Shown: positions 1 through 11,559 of the stretch, piece after piece
How positions within the stretch are numbered: the first letter of the stretch is position 1
Layout of the letters: every line of letters begins with the position of its first letter
Origin: Oehlia diaphana
Taxonomy: Eukaryota; Glomeromycota; Glomeromycetes; Glomerales; Glomeraceae
Assembly (NCBI GenBank): GCA_003833135.1
Contig: QZLH01000006.1
Span: 1-39,862 of the forward strand
Length of the DNA: 39,862 bases
Direction: 5' to 3'
Notes under the pieces: model-generated
Databases searched by the model: none
Told to the model about the DNA's origin: nothing
Seen by the model: only the letters and a program-made list of their open reading frames with translations
Program-made: the position numbers and the translations under genes

Positions 1-2186
1 AAATCACAATGATCTATTATCCAACATGTGACGACATGGTATCAAGCGATCTCGTGAAATTGTTGATAACATATCTTTACGAAGTTGTAAAATGCTATTA
101 AATAGGTGGTAAATAGATAGTGAATAGGTGATAAATAACATTGAGAATTAGTAGTGAAAATTAATCTAAAATATTTCTTAGATATATTAAACATTATTTA
201 GCAATGAATCTGCGAATCTGCCAATCTGCCAATTTATTTTATTCATATTTTTTATAATTTTTAACATCGGGAAAACCTTATGTATTATGTGATACATGTA
301 ATATTATATAGTGATCTAAACTTTTTTTAACTTAGCAATCATTCAGTTATAAAAATAAACTATTTTTAACTTTTCCAACGAAAATCTTCTCTTTTGCTCT
401 TTACCTCCCATTTCTTTCTTCCATTTTTATCTTCATTTCTTTTCCCCTTCATTGTCTTATATTTTTTTAAAAAAAAGTTTTTTTTCTGTTAAAAAACTCT
501 TTTATAATTTGCTTAAAAAAAATCATTTTTCTTTATGGTTTTTTTTTAACTGTCATATTTTAATTTTTTTATAAAAAGATAAATTTCATTTTTCTTTCCT
601 CATCCTTTCCTTCTTCTCTCGTATATTATTTAAAAAAAAGTTGAAGAAAGCCCTCAAAAAAAATCAAATTTTATAACAATAATGAAATGTTAATAACATT
701 TCAATTTTTTTCTTTTTTTTTTTAGGCGGCTCCCTCAGTCTCCTATGTGACATTTTGTATGTTAACATTTTAAATTTTATCTTTTTTTAGACAGGATGGA
801 TACATGGGAAAGAAAATCGGGGTTACATGTTTTTTGAATTTAATTCTTTTTGTTTAAGTGACTTTTCTAGACGGGGATGAGATTTTGATGGGAAGTTTTT
901 TTTAAATTATTTTTTATTGTGAAATATTTTACTACCGTTTCATTTCTTTCTTTTTAGATATTGATGACGGAGGTACCTTTTGAATTTTGTAGGGTGTCGT
1001 GAGAGTTGAATTAAACTAAGTAAGATCAAAGATGAGTACCAAAAAGCAAAAATCTTAGAACTTTACAACGTAATTATGTGAGTTTCAAAATAATTTCGAA
1101 ACTAAATTTCAAAAGATATTATAAATTTATAATATCATCTCTTTTATAAGACACCAGTCCCACCTTTGTTACTGGAACCCAGAGGTATGTTTCAGAATAC
1201 CCTTAATGACTTTCTTTTTAAAAACACTTTAATACTACGTATTAAACTATTTATTTATTTTTTTTATTTACTTGTTTAGAGAAATGGCTCCCAATATAGG
1301 AATACCAGAATTCTAATAAGTTTTGAAAATTTTGAAAAAATTGTTATTAATAGAGTTAAGAGGAATTTAACATTATAGGAAAATTTATATCTATGTTTAA
1401 TGAACAATTAGTTTATTTATAGATTAGTATGATTAGATTTAGGATAGAACAGGTAACAAATGAAAGACTAGCAAAAAGTCTTTTTAGTAGTTTAATGATG
1501 AAACATTGAGGGTAGCCACAATTTTGATATAATTCACATGCGAAATATGTATATTTTTCTAAAACTTCACAATTTTAAAATGAACAATCTAATAAATATT
1601 TAATAATATTTTTCTATTTATTTACGAATTTGAAAACACAATTTTACAATCTATTTACAAATTCGATAAGATTTCAATAATACATTTTTACAATTTCGAT
1701 CAAGTCAGCTGATGATCGTCTTAATGTGCAGTAACGACTTCGATATTAAATTATACCTAAATCGTGACCAAATCTTGATTAAAATTTCACGATAAATTTT
1801 CGATATGGTCATTATTTAGTTTCGATCTTAAAAGTTCCTGTAGAGAAGATGATGCATTTTCACACTAATTTTTATTTACAAATAATAATGAAAATAAAAA
1901 ATCAATATCATTGTCAAGTAATTAAAAATGGTTTGTAATAATTCATTTAAAAGTGGGGATTTATTATAACCAAGTATTAACGATACTGACACATCCCTCC
2001 AACATTTACAACTCGTATTAACATACCTGACACATCCCTCCAACATTTTATACAAACTCACGCTCATATTTAAATTAAAAAGTATAATAATAATACATCA
2101 ACCAATTAATGCATGACTTTAGTTAATCCGATAGAATCTGTTCCCTTATTGTCATAATATCTCTTATATGACGCTCTAAACAATTA
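1..2186. other. AT-rich intergenic region with T-tract/AG arrays
   Basis: I see no gene here. The stretch at 370-970 is rich in T and C runs. It holds a T7A8 block at 462-476 and four successive pyrimidine runs ending in TAG or AG, near 722, 790, 868 and 957, several followed by a GGGGAT- or GGATGG-like motif. These imitate 3' splice sites, but no open frame connects them. A 21-nt stretch at 18-38 recurs inverted at 8823-8843 with one mismatch. Confidence 0.5.
1974..2049. repeat. Two-copy tandem duplication, about 41-bp period
   Basis: Two adjacent copies share GTATTAAC, then TGACACATCCCTCCAACATT, with a few substitutions between. The small minus-strand open frame across it (around 1876-2067) only reflects the duplication. 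Confidence 0.8.
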
Positions 2187-3098
2187 TTAATCATCTTCAA
2201 ATAAATTTTCATCATCAGATTCCAATTTATATTCAATATTATCATCATTCTCAAACTCAAAATAATCATCTTCAACAGTTCCAATGACAGGCGCTTCTAA
2301 TCCTAATGGTGCAATATCTGATGCATTTGATGATTGTATGCTATATTCAGGTTTTAAATGATAGCAACTATTATATGATCCACGTTTATCTAGTATAGCA
2401 ATTTCATTCAACACATCTTTTAAATATGACTCAGGTTGTTTCGCATAATCTTTTAATCCACGTAATGTCCAATATGTGTACTTCTCAAAAGCACCAAATA
2501 ATAAATCTATAAGTTCATTCTTTGGCATACGTACAGTCTTTTGATTGATCGATACTTTTGGTTTCTTTTGAACAAAATTTCCAAATTTCGTAATAGCAGC
2601 CGCAGATGCACCGGGTGGTACGTAAGCACCATGATTTTCATTGTCCCCTAATATCTTAATTCTTCTCATTGATGTTGCAGCTTGTAATGTTCTTTGACGA
2701 ACTTTTGTACTGTAATCAACTCCAAATGTTGGTTTCGCTATAAAATTTTTTTTTGCTGTAGCGGCCATGGATACACTTCCGCCATCTTTATATTGATAAA
2801 AAAGATATGTATCAGCAAGATTATGATCAACAACTTCAAGATCATATTCTTTGGGTTCATTTTCATGTATTTCACTGTCTGAAAGGATAAGTTTATACGA
2901 TTGTTTTGGTGGTTGACTACCTATTCCATGAGAATCAACAAAAAATTGAACTCTAGCAAGTTCAGTATCATCATCTGCAACATCTGCCCATTTATCAAAC
3001 AAGTAAGCTGGCAGTTTAATAAGCCATGCTTCATTTTCGAGATCTTTCAGATCGATATCATCACCTACATTTTCATAATCTATTTCCATCGTCAACAT
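2187..3098 (-). CDS. TFG2: Transcription initiation factor IIF, beta subunit (RAP30/Tfg2)
   Basis: This is the small subunit of TFIIF, which binds RNA polymerase II and helps place it in the pre-initiation complex in the nucleus. The frame is intronless. I start it at 3098 (303 aa; 3089 is an alternative ATG three codons in), because the 67 codons upstream look like translated 5' UTR and the family signature begins soon after this Met. Residues about 20-150 form the N-terminal dimerisation region, with the typical 'AWLIKLPAYLFDKW' near 24-37. Residues 189-252 form the C-terminal winged helix ('NELIDLLFGAFEKY', then 'QPESYLKDVLNEI' and 'YHLKPEY'). An Asp/Glu-rich tail fills about 275-303. The length is close to that of other fungal subunits. 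The reading frame is intact, and nearby ORFs on the other strand are shadows. Identification rests on motif recognition of both domains in the right order. Confidence 0.92.
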   Translation of the reverse strand: MLTMEIDYENVGDDIDLKDLENEAWLIKLPAYLFDKWADVADDDTELARVQFFVDSHGIGSQPPKQSYKLILSDSEIHENEPKEYDLEVVDHNLADTYLFYQYKDGGSVSMAATAKKNFIAKPTFGVDYSTKVRQRTLQAATSMRRIKILGDNENHGAYVPPGASAAAITKFGNFVQKKPKVSINQKTVRMPKNELIDLLFGAFEKYTYWTLRGLKDYAKQPESYLKDVLNEIAILDKRGSYNSCYHLKPEYSIQSSNASDIAPLGLEAPVIGTVEDDYFEFENDDNIEYKLESDDENLFEDD

Positions 3099-4634
3099 AA
3101 TTTTAAAAATGAAGTATATTGTTAAATATATGAAAACAACAAGAGAGTTATTTTTTGGCAGATTTGAAAGTACTCGCTTAAAAATAAAGACTGAAGGAGG
3201 ACTTTTTATGTATTTTTTTGTTGCACAAACTTTTTTATAAATTATGTAATAGTAATAACAATAAATACATAAATTGAGAGTCAAAATGTTGTGATTCATG
3301 GTGTCATGATGGCAGATATAATATTAGCAGAATGACCAGTCATATTGTCCCATTTGTAATAATGAATGGAAGATTGTCATATATTCAAAGGTTTTATTCA
3401 ATTATTTTCATTTATATTCTTTAATATGTCTTTTATGACTTTAACATTTTCTAAAAAAAATTAACTTTTATTTTTCTTAAATTTTCCACATAATATTTAA
3501 TTTTTATATAAAATTTTTGTAATATAAATTATGATCAAGATACAAGGAGTTTAATTGAAAAGTATCATGAAGTCATTATGACTCATCATGAGTTTATATT
3601 TTCATTGCAATATGTAAATAATAAATTTGTCTTAATAATTATTTTCATGTGTTGCATAATAAATTTTATCCTCCTATTTATTTATTTATTTAATATTTAT
3701 CATAATCCTTATTAATAGTGTTTTTTTTTAAAAAAAAACCATTTGATAATTTTTAATTTTTTGTTAGAAGAACTTTATATCGTGGGAGTTCTGTTGCTTA
3801 GATGATGTTAATATTCAAACAATAAACACATATTTTAGAAAATACCATACATACCAATCACATTGTTAAACAATAAATAATAGTATTATAATAGTATAAT
3901 AGTCAAATTTATCCAAATTCCAAAATAATCAACATTTATGAAATCATTTTGCTACACGTTACACAATTAAATGATATTTAACTGTTTGATATTTTTTTCT
4001 GTTGTAATGAAATGATAATAAGTAATAATTTTTTAATAAATTTTGTAACAATTTTATAAATTAATTATTTATTATGGGTTTAAATTTTTTTGAAATGAAT
4101 TTGGTGCTTTGATATATAATAGTTCTATAGTAATTAAATAATAATTGATTTTGATAACTATGATCAGAAAATATTAATGATTCATACCTAAAAAGAATAA
4201 TTTATTACTTACTGTGAATATTATTAAATTATTTTTATTAGTATTAATCCACATAAAACAATCTTTGCAATTAGTTTTATTTATTATTTTTTATTCTAAG
4301 TACACAACACAGTTCATTTTTATTTATTTTATTTGATGTGCAAATATAATAAAAAAGGTGTTAAATTCTGTAATAAAAGGAATAATCACGTGTGATTAAC
4401 CAACAAAGCCTTTATATAGAGTATATATAATAAATCATATTTATTGGTTGGTTTTAATAGAATAACATCCTTTCTTATCGTATAAATAGGCATTAATAAA
4501 AGTGGATAATTACTAGTTTAATATTAGCTATATAGATCTGTTATGTACATAGTTAATATTTGAACATTTCAATAAAATGCTGTTTTAATAACTTGATGAG
4601 GTGCGTAACATCAATCAGAAAATATAGGACGAGA
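3099..4634. other. AT-rich intergenic region
   Basis: No gene seen. The first 200 bases are the likely 5' leader and promoter of the minus-strand TFIIF gene. There is a T9A9 palindrome at 3721-3738 and a CACGTG at 4388-4393. The rest is low-complexity AT sequence with many stops in all frames. Confidence 0.5.
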
Positions 4635-4886
4635 TAATGAAAGGTAAAAGGGAAAGAAGGAGAGAAAAACAAGGGAAAAAGAGAAAAATGAGTAAGATAG
4701 GAAAAGGGTAAAGGCGAGGGGGAAGATAAAGAGGGGGAAGATAAAAAGGGAAAAAGGCGAGAAAATAATGTGAAAAAAGAGTAAGAGAGAAAGAGTGAGG
4801 AGGCAAAGGGTGAAGAGACTAGTGAGAGGAAAGGGAAAGGGAAAGAAAGAGGGAAAAGAAAGAAAGGTAGAGAGATAGGGAGGTAT
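4635..4886. repeat. Polypurine tract (GA-rich low complexity)
   Basis: About 250 bases are almost entirely A and G on the + strand, in irregular GGGAAAG and AGAGAAA runs with only scattered pyrimidines. It is flanked by ordinary AT-rich sequence. The two minus-strand open frames over it (within 4553-4930) are Ser/Pro/Leu/Phe low-complexity translations and are not genes. Such strand asymmetry can support triplex DNA; that is inference. Confidence 0.85.
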
Positions 4887-5241
4887 GAATCATATATAAC
4901 TCTGTACCCAAATCTTTTAATAAAATCCAAGCTTCCAACTAATTTTCTAATTTTTTATTATTTAAAGGGCCATTACCAGATAAATAAGAATTGTTTTTGT
5001 AATATACGGTCTTTTCAATTATTATTTCCGACATTCTAAAATTCAAATATTTTTCAAACTAATAAAAAATGATTCCAAATCTTTTGAATTTAATTTTGTA
5101 ATATGAAATTGTAATACATGAAAATACTGTATATAGAATATTTAACAACAAGTTCTAACAGTTTTTTTTCTTCCTAAATATAAACCACACAAAAAATTTT
5201 AATACTTTCTAATAATTGACAATTAATATCAAAAATTATTA

Positions 5242-6264
5242 TTAATTTTTATGGATTAATGATTTTAAGTTTGGGCAATATTCAGCTATAGCTAAATCCA
5301 ATGAATTTTTATTATCACAATGAATCATTAAATTAATGTTTTCTAAATTCTTTCCATTATTTACTAAAAATTTAATTAAAATATCAACATCTTCTACAGA
5401 AGTTAATTTTAAAATTCTTAAGTTTGAAAATGTAATATTAATAAAAATGGGTGGTAGTGATATTCCAAATAAAAATAATTTTTTTAAAGTATTTGAATGT
5501 TTTGTTAATGTCTTGAAACAATTAAGTATATCATCTCTAAACCTATTAAAAATACCCTCATTAAAGCTGAATGATATGGATTTTAAATTATTTTGACAAA
5601 ATATCAAATCATTTATTCCAACTGAAACAGTTTCTTCAAATTTTATAACTAAAGAATTTATATTATGACATATTTTAGATAGTTGAAGAAAAAATTCAGA
5701 ATCTATATATGAGCAACATATCAATTCTGAAAGATTTTTTAAACAATCATTTGCTCCAGGAAAATTAATAAAATTTAAAAAATTATATGTTGTATAAAAT
5801 TCATTATAATAAGCATAATGATCTATATCAAAACAAATATCCATTTGTTTTAAAGAAGAAATTTGATTCATAAACATTTTCAATATTTCTTGGGTTATCA
5901 AATAGTTTTTTGAATTTGCAGTTAAAATATGAAAATATGGGCAATAGTTAATTAATAGATATGGAATTGAAAGAACTTTGCAAAATGATGCATAATTAAA
6001 CAATGAAGGTTTTGAGATTGGAATTGAAGTGATTCCATTATTAATTAGAAAGTCTTTTGATTCTTTAGGAAGACAAGCGATTAAAGTCCTAATAATTTGA
6101 GCGAGATTAAACCATTTAAAATTCCAAATATTTCTCCATAATATTTCAACGGAAATTCTGCACCAAAGACGACTTACTAACAAGCAAGAATGTAAAGTAG
6201 CTTTATCTTCCTCTAAGAACTCGAAAATTTTGTTAAGACAATCAGTAGGAAGTGTTGAAATCAT
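5242..6264 (-). CDS. F-box/LRR-type protein
   Basis: This is a probable substrate-receptor subunit of an SCF-type ubiquitin ligase. F-boxes bind Skp1, and the C-terminal part would choose the target. The frame is single-exon, 340 aa. Residues 1-45 are a clear F-box ('LPTDCLNKIFEFLEED' followed by 'SCLLVSRLWCRISVEILWRNI'). The rest carries irregular leucine-rich segments, for example 'LKNLSEL', 'SNLRILKLTSV' and 'CPNLKSL' at the C-terminus. It is shorter than many related fungal F-box/LRR proteins (often 400-550 aa, from family knowledge), but I see no frameshift. The ATG is the end of an A run: in sense direction T12, A13, then TG. AM fungi carry very large F-box families, and the target is unknown. 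A decayed relative lies at 11.6-12.3 kb on the other strand. Confidence 0.88.
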   Translation of the reverse strand: MISTLPTDCLNKIFEFLEEDKATLHSCLLVSRLWCRISVEILWRNIWNFKWFNLAQIIRTLIACLPKESKDFLINNGITSIPISKPSLFNYASFCKVLSIPYLLINYCPYFHILTANSKNYLITQEILKMFMNQISSLKQMDICFDIDHYAYYNEFYTTYNFLNFINFPGANDCLKNLSELICCSYIDSEFFLQLSKICHNINSLVIKFEETVSVGINDLIFCQNNLKSISFSFNEGIFNRFRDDILNCFKTLTKHSNTLKKLFLFGISLPPIFINITFSNLRILKLTSVEDVDILIKFLVNNGKNLENINLMIHCDNKNSLDLAIAEYCPNLKSLIHKN

Positions 6265-6288
6265 TTTTTTTTTTTTAAAAAAAAAAAA
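6264..6288. promoter_or_regulatory. T13A12 palindrome touching the F-box start codon
   Basis: Thirteen T followed by twelve A on the + strand. In the minus-strand gene the run ends inside the start codon, leaving no spacer. dT/dA blocks like this exclude nucleosomes in fungal promoters (established), so this is a plausible core-promoter or leader element. A T10A10 block sits 7 nt before the start of the kinase gene at 32834. Confidence 0.45.
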
Positions 6289-9200
6289 TGGTATTATAAA
6301 AAAAATTGTATGGTTATATGGTTATATATCTTGCACTTCAGATGAATAACTCTCTTATGATATATAGAATCATATGAACAATAATGATTCAAATATGAAA
6401 GGCTAATGAAAAGCCATATGTAATGATGATGTCAGATTACTGTGTTATGAAAGCTAATGATTAAAAGATCTTAAATAATTATTATATCATTTTCCAGCTG
6501 ATTAATTGATTTTACAGCCCAATCTACTAGAAATTGTATTTGATCATGTTTGATCCAGTAAAAAAGTTTAAATATAGTATAGTTAGGCCACAAAAAAATT
6601 TTTTTGGTTTTTAAAAAAGATCGAATTTTTTTATTCATTTTATTCATTATCTCATTAGCAAGAAAAAAAAAAATATTCGACCAAAATTTCGTAAACTGAA
6701 ATCGGATTAACCACACAAATTGGACATCGTAGAGGGTATTCTAAACGTCAGAAGAATTTCTTATAAAAATTATCTGAGAAACTTATTATAACGAACTGAT
6801 GATCAATATCCTGAAATGTATTAAATCATAAAAATTGGGCGCATTTTTAGTATTCTATTCTTTTCGTAATAAAAAAAAAAAATTCAAAAAATTTTCAAAA
6901 TAAAAAATGGAAATCGTTTCCCTATTTTTGATTGATCTTTTTCTAAAAATTTTATCCAATATTAGTATATAAAGAAATTATTTAAGTATAAAGATTTAAA
7001 ATAGTTTAGTGTAACCCGAAAAAGAATGTTTTTTCTTGACGTGAATTTATCAAGACGTATGTACATATTTTATATTAATAAATGATAGGAAAAGAAAGTT
7101 TACTGAAACTAATTAATAAATTTTGTTAGGTAATTTGTACAAATAATTATGCCTCACAATCTTAAAAAAATATTGGCCTTCAATTCTATTCTATCAATTT
7201 TTTTAGTTCATCGAAAGTGTTCTAATATATAAGTCATTAATAATCAGCTGAACACAGTATGATATTTTCACAAATATTTTTTCTACATAAATATGTTCTT
7301 GAATGAAATAATAATCATCCAATTTCTTTAAGGCTATCTATTCACTTTATTTATTTATCATGGCTTACACCATTTGTGTATTATATTTGTATAAAAATCA
7401 TTCCAATTTTACATTTAACTTCATTTTATGTGGCATAATATAAATTCTTATGCAATGATGTGTTGTACAAAAGTTGGCTGCTGCCTGCTAGTTAAACGAT
7501 GTACTGTAACTAACCAAAAAAAATTGGTACACAAGCATTTGATGCTTTAGTAGAGATAATGATAATTAATTTATAAAAATAGTTGAACTGCGACTCGGAA
7601 AATATTAGTAAAAATAAATTAAAATAAAATAAATTACAATCGAGTATTAACTTTCTTTATACAATTTTTATAATATCCTTTAATGTTTATAAGTTCTTGA
7701 ACTCAAAAACTTATTCAATATACCAATATCTTATATCATTACCGTTAGAATTTTCAATTCATAAAACCCAGAAGATGATAAGCATCATGTCTTGAGTTAT
7801 TTAAGTTTCAGAAAAAGTAGAATTCGGCCATTCTTGTACGTCTTTTTTATGAAATTATATTCCATATTAAACTCTAAATATTCTATATTCATTAATAATG
7901 TAAAGAAATAAAACATCCCTTATAAGGGGAGTACCAGAAATTACGTAATTCCCTGAATGGGGAGGAGGTGTTAGGCCACTTTCTAAAATGATTTACAAAT
8001 TAATTAAACTTTTGTTATGATAGGGTAATAAAAGTTTGAGATTTTATTAGTAAATTTACTATAACGAATAAGATTTATCAGTAAGTGAACTGGGGAAATA
8101 AAAAAAGTTATAGCAAAATATAACGAGCGTTGACTGTAATTAAATTTTCCTCCCTTTAAGTATCAAATATTTTACGTAACATCACTTTATATTTTTCTGT
8201 AGGATTATGGTAAAATTGTTTAATTAAGTTCCATTACGAGAAAAAATAGTAACGTAATATTGAATTTTATAACAGAATGAAAGAAATAAGAATTTTGAGT
8301 GCAATAATTTGTGCAATATGGAAACGATATTGATATCTGTGCCTATTAACCAAATAAAGGTTTATTCATTCCGGAAATTTTTTTTTTTTCTCAAATACTT
8401 TTCGATTCTTATCAAACCGAACTTGTTGAGCCCTCGGGAATTAAAATTGATTTACAAAAACATGTGATATCGATTAAACTTTTTTCACTAAAAAATGTCA
8501 TTGAAATAGTTGAGTTTTACTAATATATCATCAGATAATCAATTATGATAATTTATTAATCACCTGATGTTTCCAATTGTATATCTTTATTAAGATCCAA
8601 CAAAACATTATCATATTCTTGAAAAATATAATACGCAATACTTTGCAGAAACTTTAAAATCAAAACCATATCGTGACCATGTCAATATTTTATCGTAGGA
8701 ATTATAATCAAGATCTGATATAACTTCAAATCTTTCCACCATCTAATAGCGTATCGTAAATAAGGTGATGTAATGTTTTAATAAATCCAAATCCACATTC
8801 TTTAGATTGTTCGGGTATAATGCATGTCGTCACGTGTTGGATACTAAATCGTTGGCGATCACTTAACTGTATAGTTCCTGCAAAATAGCTCTTTTTGTTT
8901 TTTCATTTTTTCGGTTTATTTTTAGACCGAATTTTTTTCAAATTTATACTTTGGTTTTTTTTAAACTGATTTTTTTTTAATTTCTTTTTCCCTGTAAAAA
9001 AAGTCGATCACTTTTTATATTCTTTTTTCCGTAAAAGGCTCATATTTCCGAAATTAATAACCTTATACCACAGATTTATCTAATTATCTAAATTTTCTGT
9101 GAATTGATCAGTGGAAAGGCTCATTTTTACGGAAATAACGGATAAAATTTTTATAGAGTTTCAGTTTGATTTTTCTATAACTAAAAATTTTTCTTTTAAT

Positions 9201-9940
9201 TTTCTTTCTATTTTTAAACCAATTTTTTTTAATTTTTTTTATTTCATAATATGCCTATATTATTTTTTGTTATATAATTTTTTCATTTAATTTTATAAAT
9301 TTTTCCATTAGTAAGTACATTATTAAAATTTTTTTTTTTTTTTTTTTAGGCTTAAATCTAAATCAGATATCGGATTGATGTTGTGGTGTTATAGTAAGCA
9401 CCTTTTTTTTTCAATCCTCATTTTCAATAACAAATTTTTTTCCATACCTAGTATTTTTCTGCTAATTTTTTTTTTCATTCTTTCCCCCTTTAGATTTGGA
9501 TCAGTATTGACGAAAATTACATCTACTAATATATCGGGATTGTCAGGAATTTATCCATCGGGATTTTAATATTTTATTTTGTTTCGCATTAAATGCAGTT
9601 TCGGATATGTATTTTTATGCGTAAATACCGAAATGTCCATTTTGGATTTTATTTTTCCCACATTAAAAATCAAAATGTATATGGTTGTTGATCTTCAATA
9701 TTTTAACCCTTTATAAACAAAATGTTGCTTTATACGGTCAAATAGTTGATAATCAAAAGTCTTGGAAATTTTTAATTATAATTCAAAAAGAATGATTTAG
9801 TTAATAAGCTATGAAGAGTCCAATCACTGAAAGTTTCCAATACTAGAATTATTTACAAGGTATTTTATCAAATCTGTCGATATAAAGAAGAAGTATGATG
9901 ATTTACTATTAATTGAATTTCAATAAAGATGCGATCATAA
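6289..9940. other. Gene-poor AT-rich stretch
   Basis: No convincing gene on either strand. The sequence is broken by stops and homopolymers. An inverted partner of the 21-nt motif at 18-38 lies at 8823-8843 and contains CACGTG. T-rich tracts ending in AG recur around 9330-9490, like those at 700-970. Small open frames here (for example 6471-6716 and 9375-9569) have low-complexity translations and I do not call them. Confidence 0.5.
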
Positions 9941-9952
9941 CTCCAAAAAATG

Positions 9953-9960
9953 TATAAAAG
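9953..9960 (+). promoter_or_regulatory. TATA box candidate
   Basis: TATAAAAG occurs about 85 nt before the ATG at 10044, with a pyrimidine-rich leader after it. It supports transcription to the right, but nothing else does. Confidence 0.4.
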
Positions 9961-10043
9961 AACGTGTTTTTTTCTCTGACAGCATTTCATTCTTTTACAC
10001 TAAAACATTATACTAAAACATTTCTTTTGTAAAGCAATAAGCA

Positions 10044-10343
10044 ATGCAGCAGCAAATTATTTCCTCAAGTTGCAAAGCAACTCCTACCAAATACACGCAT
10101 AACTACTTTTCACATCTTTTACAACACACATTATCCTTCAAGTTAATTTCTTTAATCTCTTTAACCTTTTTATCAGTATTAATCGAAGCTGCTTCAGTAC
10201 CTAATACTCTTGGTTTCATTACATCAATCCAATTACGCTGCTGCTGTTTATTATGCAATTTTACAAACAAATATTATAATTGTCCATTTTCCAAGTTAAT
10301 CCACAAATATACAATACTTTTTGATTATATTTGTCCGTTTTAG
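10044..10343 (+). CDS. Candidate small membrane or secreted peptide, unrecognised
   Basis: An open frame of 99 codons that I do not recognise. Residues about 31-50 form a hydrophobic segment ('FKLISLISLTFLSVLIEAAS') that ends like a signal-peptidase site, but 30 residues precede it. It would be a signal anchor, or a signal peptide if translation started later. A Cys-Cys-Cys cluster follows. The one supporting fact is the TATAAAAG about 85 nt upstream. The frame overlaps AT-rich sequence with a foreshadowed minus-strand ORF and could be chance. Confidence 0.3.
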   Translation: MQQQIISSSCKATPTKYTHNYFSHLLQHTLSFKLISLISLTFLSVLIEAASVPNTLGFITSIQLRCCCLLCNFTNKYYNCPFSKLIHKYTILFDYICPF

Positions 10344-11559
10344 CAAAAAAATTTATTATTAATAGAAAGTGTCGGTGCAAGCTGTAAATGAATAACATGA
10401 TATAAGATATATATACAATATTTCTAATTTTAATTAATATTCTTAATTTGGAAATAAATGATAATTTCACGGTTGAAGCTTTGACCAAATCAGAATGTAA
10501 ACACATAATAAGTTTATATCAAAATTATATTTTAGTTAATATATTTTATCTATATTAGTTTGGTATCTAATCAAAATAAAGTAGTATTATTTTAATGATT
10601 AATTGTTTGAAATGTGTAAATGTTAGAATTATAATTTATAACCATATAAAGGTTTGATAAATTTTATGACTTTGTAACTGAAAGTTCGAGTCTACTTAAA
10701 AATATTAGCAAGTTAACTCTTTTTGTATTAAATATTTTTACATGGCTTGAATTATTGATTTTCATTATGATTTATGATTCAGTATTTGATCAACATACTA
10801 AAATTTCGTGAGGTATATTTCTTTTTTTTTTTAATTAATATTTCCTAAAGAGAAATTTTGGTAACATTGATTTCTTGTTGATGTATCTGAATTTTTATAT
10901 ATGTTAAAATAAATATAACTTTTATAAACCTATAGCTTGATAGGTATTGCTAAATTTTATAATATATTGTAGATTTATATATATTAAATATCAACTGATT
11001 TATGTTATTTTATATTAGGGTAGTATTAAATTAGTCAATTATACTTTTACCACATCGAAATTTTGATTAATTTAAGCATATTTATTCAGGTAAATATTCT
11101 TGATAATAATTATACAGTCGCCACTGGTTACAACGAACCTGTTTCTACCGAAATCTTATAATACCGAACCAGAATTTCCAGAACCGATTTTTTATAAACA
11201 ATTTCAATAGATATAACGAACTTTTATAATATAATTCATCCGAGTTGAACTCCTATATATTAGTCATATAGGATTATCATTCATCAGTAATTTTTCCAAA
11301 CGAAATTATAACGCTGGCCAACACTACAAATTTGGCCTAAATTATCCAGAAGTTCGGTATATTTATATAATGAATTCACTAGTCAATTTGTATCAGATGT
11401 AGTATCTCTTCAGGAATATACATTTACAATTCTTAACAATTTATCTTTAACTTTCCGAACAAATTAAGAAAAATTCAAATTTGACCTTTTAGATTTTTTT
11501 GTCAAAATATTTTCATATATACCGAATTATCAAATTCGTTGGTTATATATTGTGATGAA
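10344..11559. other. AT-rich intergenic region
   Basis: No gene seen. The last few hundred bases may hold more of the F-box relic that starts at about 11560, but I could not follow its frame. Confidence 0.4.

Noticed and set aside
2694..3125. Two + strand ORFs
   Set aside because: They are antisense to the intact TFIIF beta gene.
3099..3299. N-terminal extension of the TFIIF frame by 67 codons
   Set aside because: The sequence is Tyr/Ile/Phe-rich, lacks family similarity and sits where the leader should be; family proteins begin near 3098.
4553..4930. Ser/Pro/Phe/Leu-rich minus-strand ORF
   Set aside because: It is a translation of the polypurine tract and has no domain-like composition.
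10675..10710. tRNA-like GTTCGAGTC
   Set aside because: The flanking 5-bp T stem does not pair and no acceptor or anticodon arm could be found.
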